Shown in pieces: positions 45,898 through 58,515 of a stretch of 64,000 nt of DNA; within the stretch, counting starts at the first letter, position 1, and each line of letters begins with the position of its first letter. This DNA comes from Siphonodentalium dalli (taxonomy: Eukaryota; Mollusca; Scaphopoda; Gadilida; Siphonodentaliidae). Under the pieces are notes generated by a model. The model ran no database searches and was not told where the DNA came from. It saw nothing but the letters and a program-made list of their open reading frames with translations. The stretch is taken from the NCBI GenBank assembly GCA_032622095.1, contig CP136062.1, positions 150,220,875-150,284,874 of the forward strand. Reading direction: 5' to 3'. Made by a program: the position numbers and the translations under genes.

Positions 45898-46746
45898 CAT
45901 AAAGGTCACGACATTGTCAACCGGACTTGGATGTATAAAAGCCTCCTTTATCAGAGATTTCTTCATTTACAATGTCCTGAAAAACTATTTCACTTTGGAG
46001 CAATGACAAGTTGAGAAACTTGGATTGTTCACTTTTGATTACGAAACAACTTTTACTATTAAAAAAATTTGATGAATAAATGTTTCCGTGCATTTCACGG
46101 AAACATGGAATTTCCCCACCCCCGCAATCGGTGAACGTCACATACATGTTATAAAGGTCACGACATTGCCAACCGGACTTGGATGTATAAAAGCCTCCTT
46201 TATCAAAGATTTCTTCATTTACAATGTCCTGAATAACTATTCCACTTTGGAGCAATGACAAGTTGAGAAACTTGGATTGTTCACTTTTGATTACGAAACA
46301 ACTTTTACTATAAAAAAAATCTGATGAATAAATGTTTCCGTGCATTTCACGGAAACATGGAATTTCCCCACCCCCGCAATCGGTGAACGTCACAGACATG
46401 TTATAAAGGTCACAACATTGCCAACCGGACTTGGATGTATAAAAGCCTCCTTTATCAAAGATTTCTTCATTTACAATGTCCTGAAAAACTATTCCACTTT
46501 GGAGCAATGACAAGTTGAGAAACTTGGATTGTTCACTTTTGATTACGAAACAACTTTTACTATAAAAACAATCTGATGAAAGCAAGTTTCCGTGCATTTC
46601 ACGGAAACTTGGAATTTCCCCGCCCCCGCAAATTTCTTCATTTGAAAAACTATTTCACTTTGGAGCAATGACAAGTTGAGAAACTTGGATTGTTCACTTT
46701 TGATTACGAAATAACTTTTACTATACAAAAATCTGATTCCGTGCAG
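45898..46746. repeat. 252-bp satellite block 13 (three full repeats; 1,008 bp shorter)
   Basis: Same shortened structure as block 11, including the WQCCD marker in the same place, so the two probably descend from one deletion event. Private change: gaaTaac near 46232. Confidence 0.9.
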
Positions 46747-46880
46747 GACAAAACCATGAACTGCAAAAAAGGAAAAATTAACGGGGATTCCCCTTCCATA
46801 CAAACGACAGAACCAGTCCTTGTGAGTCTTGGAAATGTTTGTATATAAAATTTGGTTGAGAATTTTTTTAAAGAAAAAAA

Positions 46881-47690
46881 TTATTGTAACCACTTATGTT
46901 CGCGGATTTCAGAGAGGGTTATGCGTTTATTCACATCTGGTTCCAGAAGTCTCAATACTAAATCGACACAGTCATTCCCAACTTCGAGCGATTTTGGCAG
47001 CAGTGTTTCTCCGGGGGTTTGATTCTTCACAATTTTCTGGATATATGAGTTGCTGAATGGCATTCTTCCAAACACCAATGAGTACATAATTATGCCCAAG
47101 CTCCATATATCTGCCATAAATGGATCGTAGTTTTCGCCCCGTATTATTTCAGGAGAAATATATGAAGAGCTCCCACAGAAAGTATTGCTCAATTCCTTCA
47201 TGTTGGACATGCGCCTCGCAAAGCCAAAGTCGGTTATCTTTGCTTTGCCATTTAAGTCGAGCAGGATATTTTCCAATTTGAGATCTCGGTGCGCTATCTT
47301 CTGCTCATGCAGATTAACAACACCGTGAATAATTTGTTTGAATAATTGCTTTGCTTCGCCTTCGTTCATGGGGCCATTGTCAGTAATTTTGTCCAAGAGG
47401 TCACCTCCCCGAACCAGTTCCATGAAGATGTAAATATTTTCCTTCAGTTCGATAACATTATGCAGCTTGACAACGCTATCTGAACTAATGCTCGAGAGAA
47501 CGTTTATTTCTCTCGGTAAGAACTTTTCTAGGAACTCGGGTGAAGCATTCGTCTTATTGATTATTTTCACCGCCATTTCGACGGCTTTCTTTCCATTATT
47601 GTATACGCATTCTCTGATCTTGCCGAACGACCCTTCGCCCAGCTTTCGACCCAGAATGTATCCTTTTTTCGCAAGAAATGAATTTTCCAT
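46881..47690 (-). CDS. TSSK-like kinase, copy 14
   Basis: Protein identical to copy 1. Counterpart of copy 12 in the 4,770-bp block duplication. Confidence 0.88.
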   Translation of the reverse strand: MENSFLAKKGYILGRKLGEGSFGKIRECVYNNGKKAVEMAVKIINKTNASPEFLEKFLPREINVLSSISSDSVVKLHNVIELKENIYIFMELVRGGDLLDKITDNGPMNEGEAKQLFKQIIHGVVNLHEQKIAHRDLKLENILLDLNGKAKITDFGFARRMSNMKELSNTFCGSSSYISPEIIRGENYDPFMADIWSLGIIMYSLVFGRMPFSNSYIQKIVKNQTPGETLLPKSLEVGNDCVDLVLRLLEPDVNKRITLSEIREHKWLQ

Positions 47691-47778
47691 TTTTATTATA
47701 GAAAGTTTGAACTTTGTCCATTTCCTTTATTTATAGATTTTTTTCCAAACGACCCGAGCATCGGAGCGTGACCCTTGT

Positions 47779-49383
47779 CATAAAGGTCACGACATTGTCA
47801 ACCGGACTTGGATGTATAAAAGCCTCCTTTATCAGAGATTTCTTCATTTACAATGTCCTGAAAAACTATTTCACTTTGGAGCAATGACAAGTTGAGAAAC
47901 TTGGATTGTTCACTTTTGATTACGAAACAACTTTTACTATTAAAAAAATTTGATGAATAAATGTTTCCGTGCATTTCACGGAAACATGGAATTTCCCCAC
48001 CCCCGCAATCGGTGAACGTCACATACATGTTATAAAGGTCACGACATTGCCAACCGGACTTGGATGTATAAAAGCCTCCTTTATCAAAGATTTCTTCATT
48101 TACAATGTCCTGAAAAACTATTCCACTTTGGAGCAATGACAAGTTGAGAAACTTGGATTGTTCACTTTTGATTACGAAACAACTTTTACTATAAAAAAAA
48201 TCTGATGAATAAATGTTTCCGTGCATTTCACGGACACTTGGAATTTACCCACCCCCGCAATCGATGAACGTCACAGACAAGTTATAACGGTCACGACATT
48301 GCCAACCGGACTTGGATGTATAAAAGCCTCCTTTATCAAAGATTTCTTCATTTACAATGTCCTGAAAAACTATTCCACTTTGGAGCAATGACAAGTTGAG
48401 AAACTTGGATTGTTCACTTTTGATTACGAAACAACTTTTACTATAAAAACAATCTGATGAAAGCAAGTTTCCGTGCATTTCACGGAAACTTGGAATTTCC
48501 CCACCCCCGCAATCGGTTAACGTCACAGACATGTTATAAAGGTCACGACATTGCCAACCGGACATGGATGTATAAAAGCCTCCTTTATCAAAGATTTCTT
48601 CATTTACAATGTCCTGAAAAACTATTCCACTTTGGAGCAATGACAAGTTGAGAAACTTGGATTGTTCACTTTTGATTACGAAACAACTTTTACTATAAAA
48701 AAAATCTGATGAATAAATGTTTCCGTGCATTTCACGGAAACATGGAATTTCCCCACCCCCGCAATCGGTGAACGTCACAGACATGTTATAAAGGTCACGA
48801 CATTGCCAACCGGACTTGGATGTATAAAAGCCTCCTTTATCAAAGATTTCTTCATTTACAATGTCCTGAAAAACTATTCCACTTTGGAGCAATGACAAGT
48901 TGAGAAACTTGGATTGTTCACTTTTGATTACGAAACAACTTTTACTATAAAAAAAATCTGATGAATAAATGTTTCCGTGCATTTCACGGAAACATGGAAT
49001 TTCCCCACCCCCGCAATCGGTGAACGTCACAGACATGTTATAAAGGTCACAACATTGCCAACCGGACTTGGATGTATAAAAGCCTCCTTTATCAAAGATT
49101 TCTTCATTTACAATGTCCTGAAAAACTATTCCACTTTGGAGCAATGACAAGTTGAGAAACTTGGATTGTTCACTTTTGATTACGAAACAACTTTTACTAT
49201 AAAAACAATCTGATGAAAGCAAGTTTCCGTGCATTTCACGGAAACTTGGAATTTCCCCGCCCCCGCATATTTCTTCATTTGAAAAACTATTTCACTTTGG
49301 AGCAATGACAAGTTGAGAAACTTGGATTGTTCACTTTTGATTACGAAATAACTTTTACTATACAAAAATCTGATTCCGTGCAG
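47779..49383. repeat. 252-bp satellite block 14 (six full repeats; 252 bp shorter)
   Basis: Lacks a single repeat, so the A/B alternation is broken: B-like repeats follow each other near 48705-48985. The frame is 329 codons (48245-49234). Carries the WQCCD marker and a private gcaTattt near 49267. Confidence 0.9.
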
Positions 49384-49517
49384 GACAAAACCATGAACTG
49401 CAAAAAAGGAAAAATTAACGGGGATTCCCCTTCCATACAAACGACAGAACCAGTCCTTGTGAGTCTTGGAAATGTTTGTATATAAAATTTGGTTGAGAAT
49501 TTTTTTAAAGAAAAAAA

Positions 49518-50328
49518 TTATTGTAACCACTTATGTTCGCGGATTTCAGAGAGGGTTATGCGTTTATTCACATCTGGTTCCAGAAGTCTCAATACTAAAT
49601 CGACACAGTCATTCCCAACTTCGAGCGATTTTGGCAGCAGTGTTTCTCCGGGGGTTTGATTCTTCACAATTTTCTGGATATATGAGTTGCTGAATGGCAT
49701 TCTTCCAAACACCAATGAGTACATAATTATGCCCAAGCTCCATATATCTGCCATAAATGGATCGTAGTTTTCGCCCCGTATTATTTCAGGAGAAATATAT
49801 GAAGAGCTCCCACACAAAGTATTGCTCAATTCCTTCATGTTGGACATGCGCCTCGCAAAGCCAAAGTCGGTTATCTTTGCTTTGCCATTTAAGTCGAGCA
49901 GGATATTTTCCAATTTGAGATCTCGGTGCGCTATCTTCTGCTCATGCAGATTAACAACACCGTGAATAATTTGTTTGAATAATTGCTTTGCTTCGCCTTC
50001 GTTCATGGGTGCCATTGTCAGTAATTTTGTTCAAGAGGTCACCTCCCCGAACCAGTTCCATGAAGATGTAAATATTTTCCTTCAGTTCGATAACATTATG
50101 CAGCTTGACAACGCTATCTGAACTAATGCTCGAGAGAACGTTTATTTCTCTCGGTAAGAACTTTTCTAGGAACTCGGGTGAAGCATTCGTCTTATTGATT
50201 ATTTTCACCGCCATTTCGACGGCTTTCTTTCCATTATTGTATACGCATTCTCTGATCTTGCCGAACGACCCTTCGCCCAGCTTTCGACCCAGAATGTATC
50301 CTTTTTTCGCAAGAAATGAATTTTCCAT
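49518..50328 (-). pseudogene. TSSK-like kinase, copy 15, one-base frameshift
   Basis: An extra base in catgggTgccatt (near 50010) shifts the frame after Asn105-Gly106, just before the catalytic loop. The first part would give 125 residues with the ATP-binding lobe only; the second (49518-50015) keeps HRDLKLEN, DFG and the rest. It also has Asp100 to Asn and Phe171 to Leu next to the activation-loop Thr. Unlike copy 5, it shows substitutions as well as an indel, so real decay is plausible, though a sequencing error at the insert is not excluded. Confidence 0.75.
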
Positions 50329-50415
50329 TTTTATTATAGAAAGTTTGAACTTTGTCCATTTCCTTTATTTATAGATTTTTTTCCAAACGACCCGTGCATC
50401 GGAGCGTGACCCTTG

Positions 50416-52272
50416 TCATAAAGGTCACGACATTGTCAACCGGACTTGGATGTATAAAAGCCTCCTTTATCAGAGATTTCTTCATTTACAATGTCCTGAA
50501 AAACTATTTCACTTTGAGCAATGACAAGTTGAGAAACTTGGATTGTTCACTTTTGATTACGAAACAACTTTTACTATTAAAAAAATTTGATGAATAAATG
50601 TTTCCGTGCATTTCACGGAAACATGGAATTTCCCCACCCCCGCAATCGGTGAACGTCACATACATGTTATAAAGGTCACGACATTGCCAACCGGACTTGG
50701 ATGTATAAAAGCCTCCTTTATCAAAGATTTCTTCATTTACAATGTCCTGAAAAACTATTCCACTTTGGAGCAATGACAAGTTGAGAAACTTGGATTGTTC
50801 ACTTTTGATTACGAAACAACTTTTACTATAAAAAAAATCTGATGAATAAATGTTTCCGTGCATTTCACGGACACTTGGAATTTACCCACCCCCGCAATCG
50901 ATGAACGTCACAGACAAGTTATAACGGTCACGACATTGCCAACCGGACTTGGATGTATAAAAGCCTCCTTTATCAAAGATTTCTTCATTTACAATGTCCT
51001 GAAAAACTATTCCACTTTGGAGAAATGACAAGTTGAGAAACTTGGATTGTTCACTTTTGATTACGAAACAACTTTTACTATAAAAACAATCTGATGAAAG
51101 CAAGTTTCCGTGCATTTCACGGAAACTTGGAATTTCCCCACCCCCGCAATCGGTTAACGTCACAGACATGTTATAAAGGTCACGACATTGCCAACCGGAC
51201 ATGGATGTATAAAAGCCTCCTTTATCAAAGATTTCTTCATTTACAATGTCCTGAAAAACTATTCCACTTTGGAGCAATGACAAGTTGAGAAACTTGGATT
51301 GTTCACTTTTGATTACGAAACAACTTTTACTATAAAAAAAATCTGATGAATAAATGTTTCCGTGCATTTCACGGAAACATGGAATTTCCCCACCCCCGCA
51401 ATCGGTGAACGTCACAGACATGTTATAAAGGTCACGACATTGCCAACCGGACTTGGATGTATAAAAGCCTCCTTTATCAAAGATTTCTTCATTTACAATG
51501 TCCTGAAAAACTATTCCACTTTGGAGCAATGACAAGTTGAGAAACTTGGATTGTTCACTTTTGATTACGAAACAACTTTTACTATAAAAACAATCTGATG
51601 AAAGCAAGTTTCCGTGCATTTCACGGAAACTTGGAATTTCCACACCCACGCAATCGGTTAACGTCACAGACATGTTATAAAGGTCACGACATTGCCAACC
51701 GGACATGGATGTATAAAAGCCTCCTTTATCAAAGATTTCTTCATTTACAATGTCCTGAAAAACTATTCCACTTTGGAGCAATGACAAGTTGAGAAACTTG
51801 GATTGTTCACTTTTGATTACGAAACAACTTTTACTATAAAAAAAATCTGATGAATAAATGTTTCCGTGCATTTCACGGAAACATGGAATTTCCCCACCCC
51901 CGCAATCGGTGAACGTCACAGACATGTTATAAAGGTCACGACATTGCCAACCGGACTTGGATGTATAAAAGCCTCCTTTATCAAAGATTTCTTCATTTAC
52001 AATGTCCTGAAAAACTATTCCACTTTGGAGCAATGACAAGTTGAGAAACTTGGATTGTTCACTTTTGATTACGAAACAACTTTTACTATAAAAACAATCT
52101 GATGAAAGCAAGTTTCCGTGCATTTCACGGAAACTTGGAATTTCCCCGCCCCCGCAAATTTCTTCATTTGAAAAACTATTTCACTTTGGAGCAATGACAA
52201 GTTGAGAAACTTGGATTGTTCACTTTTGATTACGAAATAACTTTTACTATACAAAAATCTGATTCCGTGCAG
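50416..52272. repeat. 252-bp satellite block 15 (seven full repeats, extra variants)
   Basis: A one-base deletion (ctttgagca near 50515) shifts the kinase-proximal frame. Private substitutions: ggagAaatg near 51022 and ttccAcaccc near 51642. The cccgTgcatcg change just upstream of kinase 15 (near 50393) is shared only with copy 16. Confidence 0.9.
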
Positions 52273-52406
52273 GACAAAACCATGAACTGCAAAAAAGGAA
52301 AAATTAACGGGGATTCCCCTTCCATACAAACGACAGAACCAGTCCTTGTGAGTCTTGGAAATGTTTGTATATAAAATTTGGTTGAGAATTTTTTTAAAGA
52401 AAAAAA

Positions 52407-53216
52407 TTATTGTAACCACTTATGTTCGCGGATTTCAGAGAGGGTTATGCGTTTATTCACATCTGGTTCCAGAAGTCTCAATACTAAATCGACACAGTCA
52501 TTCCCAACTTCGAGCGATTTTGGCAGCAGTGTTTCTCCGGGGGTTTGATTCTTCACAATTTTCTGGATATATGAGTTGCTGAATGGCATTCTTCCAAACA
52601 CCAATGAGTACATAATTATGCCCAAGCTCCATATATCTGCCATAAATGGATCGTAGTTTTCGCCCCGTATTATTTCAGGAGAAATATATGAAGAGCTCCC
52701 ACAGAAAGTATTGCTCAATTCCTTCATGTTGGACATGCGCCTCGCAAAGCCAAAGTCTGTTATCTTTGCTTTGCCATTTAAGTCGAGCAGGATATTTTCC
52801 AATTTGAGATCTCGGTGCGCTATCTTCTGCTCATGCAGATTAACAACACCGTGAATAATTTGTTTGAATAATTGCTTTGCTTCGCCTTCGTTCATGGGGC
52901 CATTGTCAGTAATTTTGTCCAAGAGGTCACCTCCCCGAACCAGTTCCATGAAGATGTAAATATTTTCCTTCAGTTCGATAACATTATGCAGCTTGACAAC
53001 GCTATCTGAACTAATGCTCGAGAGAACGTTTATTTCTCTCGGTAAGAACTTTTCTAGGAACTCGGGTGAAGCATTCGTCTTATTGATTATTTTCACCGCC
53101 ATTTCGACGGCTTTCTTTCCATTATTGTATACGCATTCTCTGATCTTGCCGAACGACCCTTCGCCCAGCTTTCGACCCAGAATGTATCCTTTTTTCGCAA
53201 GAAATGAATTTTCCAT
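52407..53216 (-). CDS. TSSK-like kinase, copy 16
   Basis: Protein identical to copy 1, with one silent change (aagtcTgtt near 52757, Thr codon). Shares the upstream cccgTgcat variant with broken copy 15. Confidence 0.88.
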   Translation of the reverse strand: MENSFLAKKGYILGRKLGEGSFGKIRECVYNNGKKAVEMAVKIINKTNASPEFLEKFLPREINVLSSISSDSVVKLHNVIELKENIYIFMELVRGGDLLDKITDNGPMNEGEAKQLFKQIIHGVVNLHEQKIAHRDLKLENILLDLNGKAKITDFGFARRMSNMKELSNTFCGSSSYISPEIIRGENYDPFMADIWSLGIIMYSLVFGRMPFSNSYIQKIVKNQTPGETLLPKSLEVGNDCVDLVLRLLEPDVNKRITLSEIREHKWLQ

Positions 53217-53304
53217 TTTTATTATAGAAAGTTTGAACTTTGTCCATTTCCTTTATTTATAGATTTTTTTCCAAACGACCCGTGCATCGGAGCGTGACCC
53301 TTGT

Positions 53305-55161
53305 CATAAAGGTCACGACATTGTCAACCGGACTTGGATGTATAAAAGCCTCCTTTATCAGAGATTTCTTCATTTACAATGTCCTGAAAAACTATTTCAC
53401 TTTGGAGCAATGACAAGTTGAGAAACTTGGATTGTTCACTTTTGATTACGAAACAACTTTTACTATTAAAAAAATTTGATGAATAAATGTTTCCGTGCAT
53501 TTCACGGAAACATGGAATTTCCCCACCCCCGCAATCGGTGAACGTCACATACATGTTATAAAGGTCACGACATTGCCAACCGGACTTGGATGTATAAAAG
53601 CCTCCTTTATCAAAGATTTCTTCATTTACAATGTCCTGAAAAACTATTCCACTTTGGAGCAATGACAAGTTGAGAAACTTGGATTGTTCACTTTTGATTA
53701 CGAAACAACTTTTACTATAAAAAAAATCTGATGAATAAATGTTTCCGTGCATTTCACGGACACTTGGAATTTACCCACCCCCGCAATCGATGAACGTCAC
53801 AGACAAGTTATAACGGTCACGACATTGCCAACCGGACTTGGATGTATAAAAGCCTCCTTTATCAAAGATTTCTTCATTTACAATGTCCTGAAAAACTATT
53901 CCACTTTGGAGCAATGACAAGTTGAGAAACTTGGATTGTTCACTTTTGATTACGAAACAACTTTTACTATAAAAACAATCTGATGAAAGCAAGTTTCCGT
54001 GCATTTCACGGAAACTTGGAATTTCCCCACCCCCGCAATCGGTTAACGTCACAGACATGTTATAAAGGTCACGACATTGCCAACCGGACATGGATGTATA
54101 AAAGCCTCCTTTATCAAAGATTTCTTCATTTACAATGTCCTGAAAAACTATTCCACTTTGGAGCAATGACAAGTTGAGAAACTTGGATTGTTCACTTTTG
54201 ATTACGAAACAACTTTTACTATAAAAAAAATCTGATGAATAAATGTTTCCGTGCATTTCACGGAAACATGGAATTTCCCCACCCCCGCAATCGGTGAACG
54301 TCACAGACATGTTATAAAGGTCACGACATTGCCAACCGGACTTGGATGTATAAAAGCCTCCTTTATCAAAGATTTCTTCATTTACAATGTCCTGAAAAAC
54401 TATTCCACTTTGGAGCAATGACAAGTTGAGAAACTTGGATTGTTCACTTTTGATTACGAAACAACTTTTACTATAAAAACAATCTGATGAAAGCAAGTTT
54501 CCGTGCATTTCACGGAAACTTGGAATTTCCCCACCCACGCAATCGGTTAACGTCACAGACATGTTATAAAGGTCACGACATTGCCAACCGGACATGGATG
54601 TATAAAAGCCTCCTTTATCAAAGATTTCTTCATTTACAATGTCCTGAAAAACTATTCCACTTTGGAGCAATGACAAGTTGAGAAACTTGGATTGTTCACT
54701 TTTGATTACGAAACAACTTTTACTATAAAAAAAATCTGATGAATAAATGTTTCCGTGCATTTCACGGAAACATGGAATTTCCCCACCCCCGCAATCGGTG
54801 AACGTCACAGACATGTTATAAAGGTCACAACATTGCCAACCGGACTTGGATGTATAAAAGCCTCCTTTATCAAAGATTTCTTCATTTACAATGTCCTGAA
54901 AAACTATTCCACTTTGGAGCAATGACAAGTTGAGAAACTTGGATTGTTCACTTTTGATTACGAAACAACTTTTACTATAAAAACAATCTGATGAAAGCAA
55001 GTTTCCGTGCATTTCACGGAAACTTGGAATTTCCCCGCCCCCGCAAATTTCTTCATTTGAAAAACTATTTCACTTTGGAGCAATGACAAGTTGAGAAACT
55101 TGGATTGTTCACTTTTGATTACGAAATAACTTTTACTATACAAAAATCTGATTCCGTGCAG
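53305..55161. repeat. 252-bp satellite block 16 (seven full repeats, WQCCD)
   Basis: Standard length with the cacAACattg marker near 54828. Followed by the only non-array insertion in the region. Confidence 0.9.
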
Positions 55162-55255
55162 GACAAAACCATGAACTGCAAAAAAGGAAAAATTAACGGG
55201 GAATCCCCTTCCATACAAACGACAGAACCAGTCCTTGTGAGTCTTGGAAATGTTT

Positions 55256-55586
55256 TTATCACATAATTTGGCCATAAAAGCAGTTTCATAATTATCGGTA
55301 ATAGACACGTTTAATATCAGCGCGTGCGATGACGTCACGGCGTTCTTCAAATAACTTGCGATCGCTGTAGTTCATGATTGTTGTTTTCGATGAATATTTC
55401 GCGTTGCTTCGGGTTTATTTGATCATGTGATAAAAGGTATCTCACACTCGTCCTATTTTATACGTAATTTATCAACCTCGTCCTCTAAATTCTATTTGAG
55501 CCTCGGTAAACCTCGGCTCAAATCGAATTTAGTGAACTCGGTTGATAAATTCCGTATAAAATAGAAACTCATGTGAGATCCTCTAT
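55256..55586. mobile_element. 331-bp foldback insertion in the 3' flank of kinase 17
   Basis: The exact extra length of this unit (3,220 against 2,889 bp) is accounted for by 55256-55586, placed between 'ggaaatgttt' and 'gtatataaaat'. Its right half is an imperfect foldback: 55439-55500 pairs with 55517-55579, with shared blocks CTATTTTATACG-AATTTATCAACC and CTAAATTC-ATTTGAG. A CRE-like TGACGTCA lies at 55330-55337. No protein is encoded and no clear target duplication flanks it, so the mobility class is uncertain. Confidence 0.75.
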
Positions 55587-55626
55587 GTATATAAAATTTG
55601 GTTGAGAATTTTTTTAAAGAAAAAAA

Positions 55627-56436
55627 TTATTGTAACCACTTATGTTCGCGGATTTCAGAGAGGGTTATGCGTTTATTCACATCTGGTTCCAGAAGTCTCA
55701 ATACTAAATCGACACAGTCATTCCCAACTTCGAGCGATTTTGGCAGCAGTGTTTCTCCGGGGGTTTGATTCTTCACAATTTTCTGGATATATGAGTTGCT
55801 GAATGGCATTCTTCCAAACACCAATGAGTACATAATTATGCCCAAGCTCCATATATCTGCCATAAATGGATCGTAGTTTTCGCCCCGTATTATTTCAGGA
55901 GAAATATATGAAGAGCTCCCACAGAAAGTATTGCTCAATTCCTTCATGTTGGACATGCGCCTCGCAAAGCCAAAGTCGGTTATCTTTGCTTTGCCATTTA
56001 AGTCGAGCAGGATATTTTCCAATTTGAGATCTCGGTGCGCTATCTTCTGCTCATGCAGATTAACAACACCGTGAATAATTTGTTTGAATAATTGCTTTGC
56101 TTCGCCTTCGTTCATGGGGCCATTGTCAGTAATTTTGTCCAAGAGGTCACCTCCCCGAACCAGTTCCATGAAGATGTAAATATTTTCCTTCAGTTCGATA
56201 ACATTATGCAGCTTGACAACGCTATCTGAACTAATGCTCGAGAGAACGTTTATTTCTCTCGGTAAGAACTTTTCTAGGAACTCGGGTGAAGCATTCGTCT
56301 TATTGATTATTTTCACCGCCATTTCGACGGCTTTCTTTCCATTATTGTATACGCATTCTCTGATCTTGCCGAACGACCCTTCGCCCAGCTTTCGACCCAG
56401 AATGTATCCTTTTTTCGCAAGAAATGAATTTTCCAT
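55627..56436 (-). CDS. TSSK-like kinase, copy 17
   Basis: Protein identical to copy 1. Its 3' flank is split by the foldback insertion starting 41 bases from the stop codon, which separates the gene from the candidate splice site and kappaB-like motif. Confidence 0.88.
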   Translation of the reverse strand: MENSFLAKKGYILGRKLGEGSFGKIRECVYNNGKKAVEMAVKIINKTNASPEFLEKFLPREINVLSSISSDSVVKLHNVIELKENIYIFMELVRGGDLLDKITDNGPMNEGEAKQLFKQIIHGVVNLHEQKIAHRDLKLENILLDLNGKAKITDFGFARRMSNMKELSNTFCGSSSYISPEIIRGENYDPFMADIWSLGIIMYSLVFGRMPFSNSYIQKIVKNQTPGETLLPKSLEVGNDCVDLVLRLLEPDVNKRITLSEIREHKWLQ

Positions 56437-56524
56437 TTTTATTATAGAAAGTTTGAACTTTGTCCATTTCCTTTATTTATAGATTTTTTTCCAAACGACC
56501 CGAGCATCGGAGCGTGACCCTTGT

Positions 56525-58381
56525 CATAAAGGTCACGACATTGTCAACCGGACTTGGATGTATAAAAGCCTCCTTTATCAGAGATTTCTTCATTTACAAT
56601 GTCCTGAAAAACTATTTCACTTTGGAGCAATGACAAGTTGAGAAACTTGGATTGTTCACTTTTGATTACGAAACAACTTTTACTATTAAAAAAATTTGAT
56701 GAATAAATGTTTCCGTGCATTTCACGGAAACATGGAATTTCCCCACCCCCGCAATCGGTGAACGTCACATACATGTTATAAAGGTCACGACATTGCCAAC
56801 CGGACTTGGATGTATAAAAGCCTCCTTTATCAAAGATTTCTTCATTTACAATGTCCTGAAAAACTATTCCACTTTGGAGCAATGACAAGTTGAGAAACTT
56901 GGATTGTTCACTTTTGATTACGAAACAACTTTTACTATAAAAAAAATCTGATGAATAAATGTTTCCGTGCATTTCACGGACACTTGGAATTTACCCACCC
57001 CCGCAATCGATGAACGTCACAGACAAGTTATAACGGTCACGACATTGCCAACCGGACTTGGATGTATAAAAGCCTCCTTTATCAAAGATTTCTTCATTTA
57101 CAATGTCCTGAAAAACTATTCCACTTTGGAGCAATGACAAGTTGAGAAACTTGGATTGTTCACTTTTGATTACGAAACAACTTTTACTATAAAAACAATC
57201 TGATGAAAGCAAGTTTCCGTGCATTTCACGGAAACTTGGAATTTCCCCACCCCCGCAATCGGTTAACGTCACAGACATGTTATAAAGGTCACGACATTGC
57301 CAACCGGACATGGATGTATAAAAGCCTCCTTTATCAAAGATTTCTTCATTTACAATGTCCTGAAAAACTATTCCACTTTGGAGCAATGACAAGTTGAGAA
57401 ACTTGGATTGTTCACTTTTGATTACGAAACAACTTTTACTATAAAAAAAATCTGATGAATAAATGTTTCCGTGCATTTCACGGAAACATGGAATTTCCCC
57501 ACCCCCGCAATCGGTGAACGTCACAGACATGTTATAAAGGTCACGACATTGCCAACCGGACTTGGATGTATAAAAGCCTCCTTTATCAAAGATTTCTTCA
57601 TTTACAATGTCCTGAAAAACTATTCCACTTTGGAGCAATGACAAGTTGAGAAACTTGGATTGTTCACTTTTGATTACGAAACAACTTTTACTATAAAAAC
57701 AATCTGATGAAAGCAAGTTTCCGTGCATTTCACGGAAACTTGGAATTTCCCCACCCACGCAATCGGTTAACGTCACAGACATGTTATAAAGGTCACGACA
57801 TTGCCAACCGGACATGGATGTATAAAAGCCTCCTTTATCAAAGATTTCTTCATTTACAATGTCCTGAAAAACTATTCCACTTTGGAGCAATGACAAGTTG
57901 AGAAACTTGGATTGTTCACTTTTGATTACGAAACAACTTTTACTATAAAAAAAATCTGATGAATAAATGTTTCCGTGCATTTCACGGAAACATGGAATTT
58001 CCCCACCCCCGCAATCGGTGAACGTCACAGACATGTTATAAAGGTCACGACATTGCCAACCGGACTTGGATGTATAAAAGCCTCCTTTATCAAAGATTTC
58101 TTCATTTACAATGTCCTGAAAAACTATTCCACTTTGGAGCAATGACAAGTTGAGAAACTTGGATTGTTCACTTTTGATTACGAAACAACTTTTACTATAA
58201 AAACAATCTGATGAAAGCAAGTTTCCGTGCATTTCACGGAAACTTGGAATTTCCCCGCCCCCGCAAATTTCTTCATTTGAAAAACTATTTCACTTTGGAG
58301 CAATGACAAGTTGAGAAACTTGGATTGTTCACTTTTGATTACGAAATAACTTTTACTATACAAAAATCTGATTCCGTGCAG
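56525..58381. repeat. 252-bp satellite block 17 (seven full repeats, WQCRD)
   Basis: Standard length and order; no private change noticed. Confidence 0.9.
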
Positions 58382-58515
58382 GACAAAACCATGAACTGCA
58401 AAAAAGGAAAAATTAACGGGGATTCCCCTTCCATACAAACGACAGAACCAGTCCTTGTGAGTCTTGGAAATGTTTGTATATAAAATTTGGTTGAGAATTT
58501 TTTTAAAGAAAAAAA

